NCBI RefSeq assembly: GCF_000473325.1
Contig: NZ_AXBI01000021.1
Span: 30,629-94,628, forward strand
Length of the DNA stretch: 64,000 nucleotides
From: Leisingera caerulea DSM 24564
GTDB lineage: Bacteria; Pseudomonadota; Alphaproteobacteria; Rhodobacterales; Rhodobacteraceae
Direction: 5' to 3'
Shown here: positions 15,516-23,370 of the stretch, piece after piece
How the letters are laid out: the number at the start of each line of letters is the position of its first letter
Position numbering within the stretch: position 1 is the stretch's first letter
Position numbers and translations under genes: made by a program
The notes under the pieces: generated by a model
Database searches by the model: none
What the model was told of the DNA's origin: nothing
The model's input: the letters and a program-made list of their open reading frames with translations, nothing else

Positions 15516-15536
15516 CCCGCGCCGGGGCGGGAGAGC

Positions 15537-16319
15537 TCAGGAAAAGAAGCTGTTCCAGGTTTCGATCAAGCCGGGGACGGCCGCGGGCGGCAGGGCCAGA
15601 AGCAGCAGTTCCTCCTCATGCGAGGCCGCAAGGATGCGGACGTCAGGGGACACGGGCAGCAGCAGGCAGTCCGGCTTGCGCGCAGGCATCCTGGCGGAGC
15701 CCGGGCGGGCGGCGCTGGCGGCAAAGGTGCTGCGGACCGCCTGCAGCTGGTTGAGCAGGGGCTCAGGCCCTCCGGTGTCAGGCGCTTGGCCGCCGGGGCC
15801 GCAATGGATCCACGCCAAGGCCTGAGGGGCGGCGGCGCTGCGGAAGCTGCTGAGAGGGCTGCGGCCGGCAGCCGCGAGGGCCTCTTGCAGCTGGGCGGCG
15901 GTGCAGCTGCCCGCGCCCTGCGGCGCTGCGCAGGGGCGGCGGCGGAAGGTGACGCCGGTGCCTGCGGCCGCCGCCTCCAGCCTGTTCAGCCGGGCGGCAA
16001 ACAGCCGGGCTGCGGCGGCGGGGTCTTCCGGTGCGTCTCCGGCCTCCGCCGTGCCGCCCAGGCTGAGGCCTGCAAGCCTGCGGTGGGCGGCGGTGAGGAC
16101 GGCGGCGGGGGTCTGGCCGATGCACAGGGTGATTTCGCGCGGCAGCACGGTTTCCCCGATTTCGCGCAGCAGGGCATCCAGCAGCGGCTCCTGCCCCGCG
16201 GCGGCGCGCTGCGCGCGGGCGGTCAGCGCCTGCACCGGCTGCGCCAGCTGCCGCAGCGCCTGGTGCAGCGCGTCCGTGGCGGGCTCAGCGCCTGGGAGCT
16301 GGCGGGCAGGGCTGGTCAT
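15537..16319 (-). CDS. Unknown protein, last gene of the kinase-phosphatase-GTPase cluster
   Basis: 260 residues from ATG 16319, which overlaps the upstream stop as ATGA. An upstream extension is possible but lies inside the preceding gene. I recognise no family. The N-terminal two thirds is Ala/Leu/Gln-rich and helical. The C-terminal 45 residues (DCLLLPVSPDVRILAAS, then ELLLLALPPAAVPGLIETW) follow the same strand-strand-helix pattern as the end of the 127-residue protein encoded just upstream, suggesting the two are divergent relatives. Tight overlap places it in the same operon as the GTPases. Confidence 0.68.
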   Translation of the reverse strand: MTSPARQLPGAEPATDALHQALRQLAQPVQALTARAQRAAAGQEPLLDALLREIGETVLPREITLCIGQTPAAVLTAAHRRLAGLSLGGTAEAGDAPEDPAAAARLFAARLNRLEAAAAGTGVTFRRRPCAAPQGAGSCTAAQLQEALAAAGRSPLSSFRSAAAPQALAWIHCGPGGQAPDTGGPEPLLNQLQAVRSTFAASAARPGSARMPARKPDCLLLPVSPDVRILAASHEEELLLLALPPAAVPGLIETWNSFFS

Positions 16320-16699
16320 CCTGCCCCTCCGCCGAGACGGGCCAGCAGTGCCCGCGCCGGTGCGGCGAGGCGGGCGGCAGTGCCGGCATCGCTGCAGACG
16401 CACAGCAGCGCGTCGCCGGAGCCGTCGGGCGCGCGGATGCAGAGGCGGGCCTCGCCCGGGGCCAGCATCAGAATGTCATCGGCAGGCGGCGCTGCCGCCT
16501 CCGGCCCGGCCTGCACCGCGGCGTCGAGCATCAGGAAGCCGCGGCGGGCCTGCTGGCACAGCGCGTCGAGGTATTCCTGCGGGTGGCTGGCGGCGCTGCT
16601 GCTGCGCAAAACGATGCTTGCGCCCAGATCGCCGAAGGCCGCCAGTCGGCAGCCGTCCGCGCTTTGGCGCAGGGTGTCGAGCTGGCAGGCAAGCGTCAC
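16316..16699 (-). CDS. Small Roadblock/LC7-like protein in the GTPase cluster
   Basis: 127 residues from GTG 16699, chosen because AGGAG lies about 6-7 bases upstream. A farther ATG at 16726 would put that ribosome site inside the gene. The pattern (helix, AAFGDLGASIVLRSSS, helix HPQEYLDALCQQA, strands LMLAPGEARLCIRAP and ALLCVCSD, terminal helix) resembles Roadblock/LC7/MglB domains, which regulate small GTPases in bacteria. This fits its position directly downstream of three GTPase genes. The fold assignment is by eye and uncertain. Confidence 0.62.
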   Translation of the reverse strand: MTLACQLDTLRQSADGCRLAAFGDLGASIVLRSSSAASHPQEYLDALCQQARRGFLMLDAAVQAGPEAAAPPADDILMLAPGEARLCIRAPDGSGDALLCVCSDAGTAARLAAPARALLARLGGGAG

Positions 16700-16756
16700 C
16701 TTGGGTCTCCTTCGCGGTGCGGGCAATCCGGGGCGGCAGCGGCTGGCATGGCGGTT

Positions 16757-17755
16757 TCAGTCTCCGGCGGGCTGGGTTTCGGGGCGGGCGCGGCCCGGGC
16801 GCTGGCTGCGCTTGGCCGGAGGCGCCACGCGGCGCGGCATTACCCGGCTGGCGGGATCGGCGCTGTCGGCGGCCGCAGGTGGCTGCGGTTGCGCCTGTGT
16901 CTGCGGCTGTGCCTGGGCGGCGGCCTCGCGCTTGCTGCCGAAATCCAGCACTTCGGCGCGCGGACCTTCGCCCGCTTGCGGTGCGGCGTGCGGGGCAGCC
17001 TGGGGCCGCGCCGGGGCTGCGGCGCTGTCCGGGCGGCGGCCGGGCTCTGCCCAGTTCAGCAGCAGGTCCACCAGATATTCGATAAAGCGGTCGGCGCCGC
17101 TGGTCTTCCACGCCTCCATATCCTCGCCCGCGGTCAGCGCCTGGCTGAGCGACAGCGGGAAGATGGCGTTGAAGGCATCGCCGGTTTCCTTTTGCACCCG
17201 GCGCAGCACGCGGTCCTGGTCGCGGGGATTGCGGAGCTTGTCGAAGTGGGTGATCAGCAGGGTGCTGGGGCCGCTGAGGCGGCTGGAGATCTCCTCCCAC
17301 GCGGCGGCTTCGGACTGCCGCCAGGCCTGGGTGGCATGGGTGCACCAGATCACGCTGTCGACCTCGGGCAGCAGCGCCTGCCAGACGCTGGCGGGCATGT
17401 TCGGGTCAGAGATGCCGGGCATGTCGATCAGGTCGCAGAGTTCCAGCGCCTCGGCGGGCAGGGTCAGGCGGATCAGTGCGGTGCTCTCCAGCGGCGCTTC
17501 GGCTATGTCCTCCAGCGGCACCGGGGTTTCGCTGCCGTCGGTGCCGGTGAGGCTGGCGCCCTCCGGCCCGTGCGACAGCCAGACCGGCGGCAGCCGGGTG
17601 GCGGTGACGCGGGTGGGCAGCGGGGCGCGGCCGGCCAGCAGGTTGGTCAGCGTGCTTTTGCCGGCGCTGAATTCCCCCATCAGCGCCAGGCGGGGCTTGC
17701 GCGCCGGGGCCGCGTCCGCGGCGAGGGGGGCGGGAATGGCGGTTTGCTGGTTCAT
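16757..17755 (-). CDS. Dynamin-like P-loop GTPase (third GTPase of the cluster)
   Basis: 332 residues. G1 P-loop GEFSAGKST at 27-35, G3 LIDMPG near 110 and G4 THFDK near 168 mark a TRAFAC GTPase of the dynamin/GBP-like type. The domain ends near residue 240. The last 75 residues are Ala/Pro/Gln-rich and probably disordered. The ATG overlaps the stop of the 686-residue dynamin-like gene by 4 bp, so the two are translationally coupled and may form a hetero-oligomer. Confidence 0.83.
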   Translation of the reverse strand: MNQQTAIPAPLAADAAPARKPRLALMGEFSAGKSTLTNLLAGRAPLPTRVTATRLPPVWLSHGPEGASLTGTDGSETPVPLEDIAEAPLESTALIRLTLPAEALELCDLIDMPGISDPNMPASVWQALLPEVDSVIWCTHATQAWRQSEAAAWEEISSRLSGPSTLLITHFDKLRNPRDQDRVLRRVQKETGDAFNAIFPLSLSQALTAGEDMEAWKTSGADRFIEYLVDLLLNWAEPGRRPDSAAAPARPQAAPHAAPQAGEGPRAEVLDFGSKREAAAQAQPQTQAQPQPPAAADSADPASRVMPRRVAPPAKRSQRPGRARPETQPAGD

Positions 17756-19812
17756 GCGGTGAAGCTCCTGAGGGTTTCCAAGGCGGCGGCGGTCCGGGAC
17801 TGGCGGCGGCGGGCCTCATCGCCCGCGAACAGCGCCTGCATGTCGCCGCCGCCGCGGCGGCAGTCGGCGATTTCCAGCAAGATGTCGCGCTGTTCGTCGA
17901 AAAAGGCCTGAAGCCGGGCATGGATGGCGGCGCGGGCGTCCGCGGTCTGCACGGTCTTGAGCTGGGTCATGAAGTCCTCTGTCTCGCCCGCGATCAGGCT
18001 GCGGAACTGCTTGGCAAAGGCCTTGTAGCCGCGGGTGCGGCGCCACCAGGAGGCCCACCAGCTGTCGTTGAAATCCAGTGCGATGGACTGCGCCAGGGCG
18101 ACGGGTGAGGCGGGCTGGGGCACCTCGGGCACTGCCAGCTGGATGCCCTCGACCGCCGGGCCGAAGCCGTCGTAAAGCAGCTCCGCCACATCCTGCACCG
18201 CGGCCTCGTACCGGTTCTGCGCAGCGGATTGCAGGCGGCTGGTCATGACGGAGTAGGCAGAGCGCAGCAGCATCCGCAGCCCGGCCGGGTCGTATTCCCA
18301 ATGGCAATCCTCGCCCCATTTCTCCAGGTGGTCGATCAGCGCGTGCGTGGCACGGTCGGTAAAGGTGGCGTGCGCCCGGTCGGCGCGGTCGCGGAAGGCG
18401 TCGAGCACCTGGCCCGCCTCCGCCTCCAGCGCCTGCAGATGGGTCTGGCAGAGATCCTCAAAAGCGGTGCGGACGTCGTGCAGATTGGCGCCGCCGCTGC
18501 TGCCTTCGCCCTGAACCATGACCGCGTTGGCAGCCTGCTGGCCGGTGGCGGCGGTGGTGGCGGAGGCGGCAATGCGGGCCAGCAGCGGGGTGCCGAGGTC
18601 GGCAGCAATGCGTTCGGAAACGGCGCGGTTCAGGGCCGGGATGCCCGACAGCTCCCACACCATGTTCTGAGCGGTGGCCTTGGCGTGGGAGGCATTGACC
18701 GAGGCTTCGGCCCAGTTCAGCAGCGCGGCGGAGCTGGACGGATCCATATCCTCCAGCCCGCCGGTCAGCACCTTGTTGGCCCAATAGGCGCTGCCAAAGA
18801 GGATGGTGGCCTCCTGCGGGCCATGATGGGCTTCCAGTGTCTGGCGGATGCTGGCCTCGATCTCGGCCACCTGGTTTGCGGGGTCGGCCAGCTCGTCGAT
18901 GCGGTTGACGAAAATCACAACCTCGCGCGACTTGAGGTTGGAGATCATCCGGATCAGGCCCATGTCGACCGAGGTGAGGGCCTGGCCCGCCGACAGCACC
19001 ACCACGCAGATGCGGCTGTCGCGGATCGCCTGGATGGTGATCTGCTCGCGCATCATGAAGGTGTCGTTGACGCCGGGCGTGTCGCGCAGGCAGAGGCGGT
19101 GGGGAATGGACTGGCAGTTGAGGTACAGATCGGCGGCGCGGGTGATGTCGGCAAAGCGGCCCTGTTCGTCGACCTCGCCCAGGCCTGCGTCATCGAAGTC
19201 ATCTCCGAGGCAGATGTAGCGTTCGATCAGGTTCTTGTCGAAATAGCCGTAGTCGTGTTTCTGCCCCATCAAGAGCTCGAACTTGCGGCCCAGCCGCTGG
19301 CGGGAGCGTTCGCGCATTTCCTCGATCTGGGCGCGGATCTTTTGCAGCTCGCTGCCCGCGCCGGCGCGGCCCGCCATTTCGCCGATGCGGCCGCCCTTGG
19401 TGGTCAGCCGGTCCCATTCTTCCTCTGTCATGAACTGGAAGCTGGCCTTGTTTTCGGTGCGGGTCTCGCCCGGCTCCAGGTGCAGGGAGGTGACAACCGA
19501 GGTCCAGGGGTTCACGTCCGACGGCAGCAGGTCGGCCCAGCCCGCCATCGCGTTCACCAAAGAGGTCTTGCCGGATTTCACCTGCCCCAGCAGGGTGACG
19601 CTGGGCTCAAACGTGCCAAGCTCTGCCTGCAGCCGGGCCAGGCTGCGCTGAACGCGCACGCCCGACACCTCCGCGAGGGTGGCCAGCGCGGTCTCCAGCC
19701 GCTGCGCCTTGCGGGCAAAACCCGCCAGCGGCTCCAGCCCGGCGTTCAGGTTGGTCGGCCGCGCGGAGGCGCGGATGTCTGTTGCACTCTCGATCTGGGC
19801 TTCCATGTTCAT
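17752..19812 (-). CDS. Large dynamin-family GTPase
   Basis: 686 residues (ATG 19812, or the second Met two codons on). GTPase motifs: P-loop GQVKSGKTS at 76-84, G3 DTPGVND at 244-250, G4 NRID at 303-306. The spacing with a long insert between G1 and G3 and a helical C-terminal half (about 380-680, including a QALEAEAGQVLDAFRDRADRA coiled region) is that of bacterial dynamin-like proteins, which remodel membranes. A Trp-rich segment, DSWWASWWRRTRGY, near residue 590 could be a membrane-touching paddle. It lies between two other GTPase genes. Confidence 0.87.
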   Translation of the reverse strand: MNMEAQIESATDIRASARPTNLNAGLEPLAGFARKAQRLETALATLAEVSGVRVQRSLARLQAELGTFEPSVTLLGQVKSGKTSLVNAMAGWADLLPSDVNPWTSVVTSLHLEPGETRTENKASFQFMTEEEWDRLTTKGGRIGEMAGRAGAGSELQKIRAQIEEMRERSRQRLGRKFELLMGQKHDYGYFDKNLIERYICLGDDFDDAGLGEVDEQGRFADITRAADLYLNCQSIPHRLCLRDTPGVNDTFMMREQITIQAIRDSRICVVVLSAGQALTSVDMGLIRMISNLKSREVVIFVNRIDELADPANQVAEIEASIRQTLEAHHGPQEATILFGSAYWANKVLTGGLEDMDPSSSAALLNWAEASVNASHAKATAQNMVWELSGIPALNRAVSERIAADLGTPLLARIAASATTAATGQQAANAVMVQGEGSSGGANLHDVRTAFEDLCQTHLQALEAEAGQVLDAFRDRADRAHATFTDRATHALIDHLEKWGEDCHWEYDPAGLRMLLRSAYSVMTSRLQSAAQNRYEAAVQDVAELLYDGFGPAVEGIQLAVPEVPQPASPVALAQSIALDFNDSWWASWWRRTRGYKAFAKQFRSLIAGETEDFMTQLKTVQTADARAAIHARLQAFFDEQRDILLEIADCRRGGGDMQALFAGDEARRRQSRTAAALETLRSFTA

Positions 19813-19870
19813 GGTTGAATCTGCTGTTCCTGCATTGGCTTGTTTTCAGGCGCTTTTCCGGGCGCGGGCT

Positions 19871-21073
19871 TTATCCGGGGGAGTCTTCGGCAAGCTCCTT
19901 CTTCAGTTGGAAAAGCAGCGTCACCGCGTCGATGGCCGCGTCCTCATCCTGTTCCAGCTGGCACAGCATCAACAGCTCCTCGCCGTCCTGGGCGGCCTCG
20001 CGGGCGGCGCTCACCGCCTCGCTGCCGGGCATGGCCTCCAGCGAGCTGGACAGGCCGCGGATCAGGTCCATGCATTGCGCCAGGACGGGACCCGCCTGGG
20101 GGCCGCCGGCGGCTTCGGCCTGGGCCAGCATGTCCTCGGCGCCGCTTTTCAGCTGGTCCAGCGCCGCGGCCAGGCTGGCGGCGGGGGATTGCGGCGCGCT
20201 GGCGGCCCTGGCGGTTTGAGCGGCGGGCGGCTGCGGAGGCTCTGCCGGGAGGGTGCCGCCGAACTGGCGGATCAGCAGTTCGGCCTGATCCGCATCCGAA
20301 GCGCGGCCCAGGCCGATCTGGCGCTGCACGTCTTCGGCCAGCTGCTTGCCGCCGCTGGAGCGCCACAGATCCTCTGCCGGCCTGGCCGCCGCCTGCGCCG
20401 TCAGGCCCTGAATCGCGGCCACCGGGTAGACGCCGAGAAACTCCTCTGCCGCGACCGGTTCCAGCGACTCGATCAGTCCGGGGAGGGTGCCGCGCATGAT
20501 CTGCCGGTCGGCCATGGTGAGAACCAGGAAGCTGTGATCCTTGGTGCTGTCGGGCACGGCCGACCAAAGGGACTGCTCGGCCTCAGAGAAGGTTTCGCTG
20601 CACCACAGGATGATGTCCGCCATGGCGGCGGCCTGCTGCAGCGTATCCTGCTGGCGGGCAGGCGGGCCTGCCAGCGGGATTTCGGTGTAGCTGCGGGAGC
20701 GCAGCCGGGGGTCGGGCAGATACTGGCGCGCCCGCACCGCGCCCGGCGGCACGGCGGTGCTTGCCAGGCAGCCTGCCTGCTGCAGGCGTTCGCCCGCATG
20801 GGTGTCGAACACCACCCGCTCCTCGGGGCCGTGGCAGATCTCGACCGGCAGGCCCGCGGCGTTCTTGCCAATGACCACCCGGCCCAGAAGCATGTCGGTC
20901 AGCGCCGATTTGCCGGTGCCCGGGGCGCCGGTGACGGCGACCTGGACCGGCTGGCGCAGCCGTTGCAGCAACTGGCTGCCCCAGCCGGTGACATCCGGCG
21001 GCAGCAGCCCGGTGCTGAGGGTCTGCTCCAGCTGGCCTGCAAGCGGGGATATGTCTCTCTGGGGAAGGCTCAC
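19871..21073 (-). CDS. P-loop NTPase/GTPase (first of the cluster)
   Basis: 400 residues from GTG 21073, which overlaps the phosphatase stop as GTGA. Longer in-frame starts run through the phosphatase gene. Walker A/G1 is GAPGTGKSA at 49-57; a degenerate G4-like LTMADR lies at 185-190; no clear DxxG. From about 260 the protein is Ala/Pro/Gln-rich, then ends in helices with acidic QDGEELLMLCQLEQDEDAA. A regulatory or scaffolding NTPase in the kinase/GTPase operon is plausible. The exact nucleotide cannot be told from the sequence. Confidence 0.75.
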   Translation of the reverse strand: MSLPQRDISPLAGQLEQTLSTGLLPPDVTGWGSQLLQRLRQPVQVAVTGAPGTGKSALTDMLLGRVVIGKNAAGLPVEICHGPEERVVFDTHAGERLQQAGCLASTAVPPGAVRARQYLPDPRLRSRSYTEIPLAGPPARQQDTLQQAAAMADIILWCSETFSEAEQSLWSAVPDSTKDHSFLVLTMADRQIMRGTLPGLIESLEPVAAEEFLGVYPVAAIQGLTAQAAARPAEDLWRSSGGKQLAEDVQRQIGLGRASDADQAELLIRQFGGTLPAEPPQPPAAQTARAASAPQSPAASLAAALDQLKSGAEDMLAQAEAAGGPQAGPVLAQCMDLIRGLSSSLEAMPGSEAVSAAREAAQDGEELLMLCQLEQDEDAAIDAVTLLFQLKKELAEDSPG

Positions 21074-22026
21074 ACCGGTGCATCCGTCTTGTTCTGGCTG
21101 GCAGCAGGCGCGGAGCGCCATGTCGCGGAGGCCAGCAGGGTCACGACGCGGCGGCCGGCGCGGGGCCGTGGCGCTGCGGTTTCCGGCTGCGGCGGTGCGG
21201 GCTGTGCCGGCTCCGGGTCTGCCGCGCGCGCATCGAAGGGTTTGATCACGCAGAGCGCAGCATTGTCCTGCTCGGGCGCGTTCAGCGCCTCCAGCCGCTG
21301 CATCAGCACCGCGCCGATGCGGGCGCTGGGGCTCAGGCATTCGGCGGCCAGCACCGCGGCGATTTCAGCTTCCGGCAGGAATTGCAGCCCGTCGCTGGCG
21401 GCCAGCACGATATCGCCCGCCTGCAGGCGCAGCGGGGCGCTGCGGCAGTCGATGCGGGGGATGCCAGCGCCGGTCAGCACCGAGGTGACGCAGTGGCGGT
21501 CCGGGTGGCTGGCGGCCTCGGCGGCGTCCATCCGGCCCTCGGCCACCAGGCTATCCAACTCGGACGCCATCGAGTGGTCGGCGTTGAGCCGGATCAGGCT
21601 GCCCTCGCGGAACAGGTAGAGCGGCGAGTCGCCGGCCGAGATCCAGTACAGCCGGTCGCAAAACAGCACCGGGGCCAGCAGGGTGGCGCCCATGCCGCGG
21701 GCCTGGGGCCGGTGGCTGGCATATTCGCCGAGACAGGCGTCGGCGCCGTTGGCGGCCTGCTGCAGCACCGCGCCGATGGCCTGCTCCAGCGCCGCGGGGT
21801 CCCCGGCTTGCAGCTTCAGCTCGCTGAACACTTCGGTCACCACGATCCGGCTGGCGATGTCGCCGGCCGCATGACCGCCCATGCCGTCGGCCAGCACCGC
21901 AAAGCCGGTGCCGGTGCCGGCCGGGAAGTCGGCCGCAACCGCGTCCTCCTGCCGTTCGCGGCGGCCCTGGCTGACCGCCGTTGCGGCGTCGTATCCGATC
22001 TCAGCGGTATGCAGCATCTGCGGCAT
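21070..22026 (-). CDS. PP2C-family Ser/Thr protein phosphatase
   Basis: 318 residues. PP2C metal-binding motifs are intact: RERQEDA (Asp28), LADGMGGHAAGD (Asp47-Gly48), GMGATLLAPV, ISAGDSPLYLFR, AASDGLQ and the final DNAALCVI. The catalytic domain ends near 265; a Pro/Ala-rich tail of about 50 residues follows. It presumably reverses phosphorylation by the kinase encoded two genes upstream. The start lies within the last codons of the FHA gene, so the two overlap by 26 bp. Confidence 0.9.
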   Translation of the reverse strand: MPQMLHTAEIGYDAATAVSQGRRERQEDAVAADFPAGTGTGFAVLADGMGGHAAGDIASRIVVTEVFSELKLQAGDPAALEQAIGAVLQQAANGADACLGEYASHRPQARGMGATLLAPVLFCDRLYWISAGDSPLYLFREGSLIRLNADHSMASELDSLVAEGRMDAAEAASHPDRHCVTSVLTGAGIPRIDCRSAPLRLQAGDIVLAASDGLQFLPEAEIAAVLAAECLSPSARIGAVLMQRLEALNAPEQDNAALCVIKPFDARAADPEPAQPAPPQPETAAPRPRAGRRVVTLLASATWRSAPAASQNKTDAPV

Positions 22027-23359
22027 CGCTGTGTTGCGGCTGGTCCCAGCCGAAGTCCGCGCCGCACAGCGGCACGAAGCGCAGGGTGGTTTCGCCGATC
22101 CGGATCACGTCGCCCGCCGACAGCTCCTCGGTGCTGAGCACGGGGCGGCCGTTGCGGCGCACCAGGTTGGCCTTGCCGCCATGGCCGATGAAGAAGGCTT
22201 TCTGTTCCGGGTCAAAGGCGATGGCAGCGTGGTTGTCGCGGGAGATGCTGTTGTCGCCGAAGTCCAGCCGCACGGTCTGATCCTCGCCGCGGCCAATGAC
22301 GGTGACGCCGCTGAACAGGGTAAAGGCGGCGCCGCGGCCCGGGCCCTGCACGATGGCGAGCCAGCCGACGGGAAACTGGGTGTAGGCGGGCGCCGCGGCC
22401 TCTGCGCTGCGGGCGAAGGGGTCGGCGCCTGCTGCCTGCGCCGGGCTGAAGCCCAGAAGGCGGGTCTTGACCCGGCCCGCGCGGCTGGCGCCGCGGCCCA
22501 TCGAGGGCGCGGGCACGTCGATCGGCGCAGCGTCAGGGGCTTGCGGCGCGGCGGCTTGCGGTTCTTCCGGCGCGGGCTGAGGCGCCGGGGCCGGGGCAGC
22601 CTGTTGGACCGGGGTCTCTGGCCGGGAAACACTGGCCTGAACGTCCACGGGGGTCCGGGCCAGCTCCGGTTCCGGCAGCGGTTCCGGCTCCGGTTGAACT
22701 TCCGGCAGCGGAGCCGGTGCCGGGGCAGGGGCTGCTGGTGCGGTTCCGGCGCGGTCTGCCGCGGTGTCCGGATCCGGCCCGGCAGCGTTGCTGCGTGTGA
22801 AGACCCGGTACGGCCTGGCGGTGTCCGCCGCCGGGTCCGGCTGCTGCAGTCGGGAGAAATCCGGTTCCGCGCCGAGAGGCTCGGCTGTGTCTTCCTCCGC
22901 CTCATCCTCGTGCGGGGCAAAGAAATCCTCTTCCGGCATTTCCGCAGGGTCCGCTTCTGCGGTGTCATGGTCCGGGGCGGCGAAGAAGACGGCGGGGTCC
23001 GGCCGGTCCTGCGCTGAGGGGGCTTCGGCCTGGCTCTGCTCGCGGGCGAAGAAGGCGGCAATGGCGTCCTCGTCCGGCGCGTTCCCGCCGACGCTGCCGA
23101 AGGCCTCCGCGGCGTCTTCCCCTGGGATTGCACCGGGCGCTGCCAACGGGTCGCGGATATCCTCCGGCAGCGGCGCGGCGGCAGCTGGAGCGTGCGGCGC
23201 CGGGTCCGGGTCCAGCCGGAAACCTTGGCCGAGGCTGAGGGGCGCGCGGCTGCCGGTCTCCTCTGCGGGCGGCTGGACCGGTTCCGCGGCTGGCGCGGCG
23301 GAGCCGTCCAGGCGCACCCGTTCCCGCTTTTCGCCGATGATATCCTTGATGAACTTCAT
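22001..23359 (-). CDS. FHA-domain protein with long disordered acidic region
   Basis: 452 residues from ATG 23359 (MKFIKDIIGEKRERVRLDG). This start has AAGGAAA at proper distance, while an ATG 6 bp earlier abuts that ribosome site. Residues about 25-335 are Pro/Ala/Glu-rich and low-complexity. The C-terminal 110 residues form an FHA domain: VTVIGRGEDQTVRLDFGDNS, then SRDNHAAIAFD and VRRNGRPV. FHA domains bind phosphothreonine, making this the likely reader or target of the cluster kinase. It is 11 bp from the kinase gene. Confidence 0.88.
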   Translation of the reverse strand: MKFIKDIIGEKRERVRLDGSAAPAAEPVQPPAEETGSRAPLSLGQGFRLDPDPAPHAPAAAAPLPEDIRDPLAAPGAIPGEDAAEAFGSVGGNAPDEDAIAAFFAREQSQAEAPSAQDRPDPAVFFAAPDHDTAEADPAEMPEEDFFAPHEDEAEEDTAEPLGAEPDFSRLQQPDPAADTARPYRVFTRSNAAGPDPDTAADRAGTAPAAPAPAPAPLPEVQPEPEPLPEPELARTPVDVQASVSRPETPVQQAAPAPAPQPAPEEPQAAAPQAPDAAPIDVPAPSMGRGASRAGRVKTRLLGFSPAQAAGADPFARSAEAAAPAYTQFPVGWLAIVQGPGRGAAFTLFSGVTVIGRGEDQTVRLDFGDNSISRDNHAAIAFDPEQKAFFIGHGGKANLVRRNGRPVLSTEELSAGDVIRIGETTLRFVPLCGADFGWDQPQHSDAADAAYR

Positions 23360-23370
23360 ACCCATTTCCT

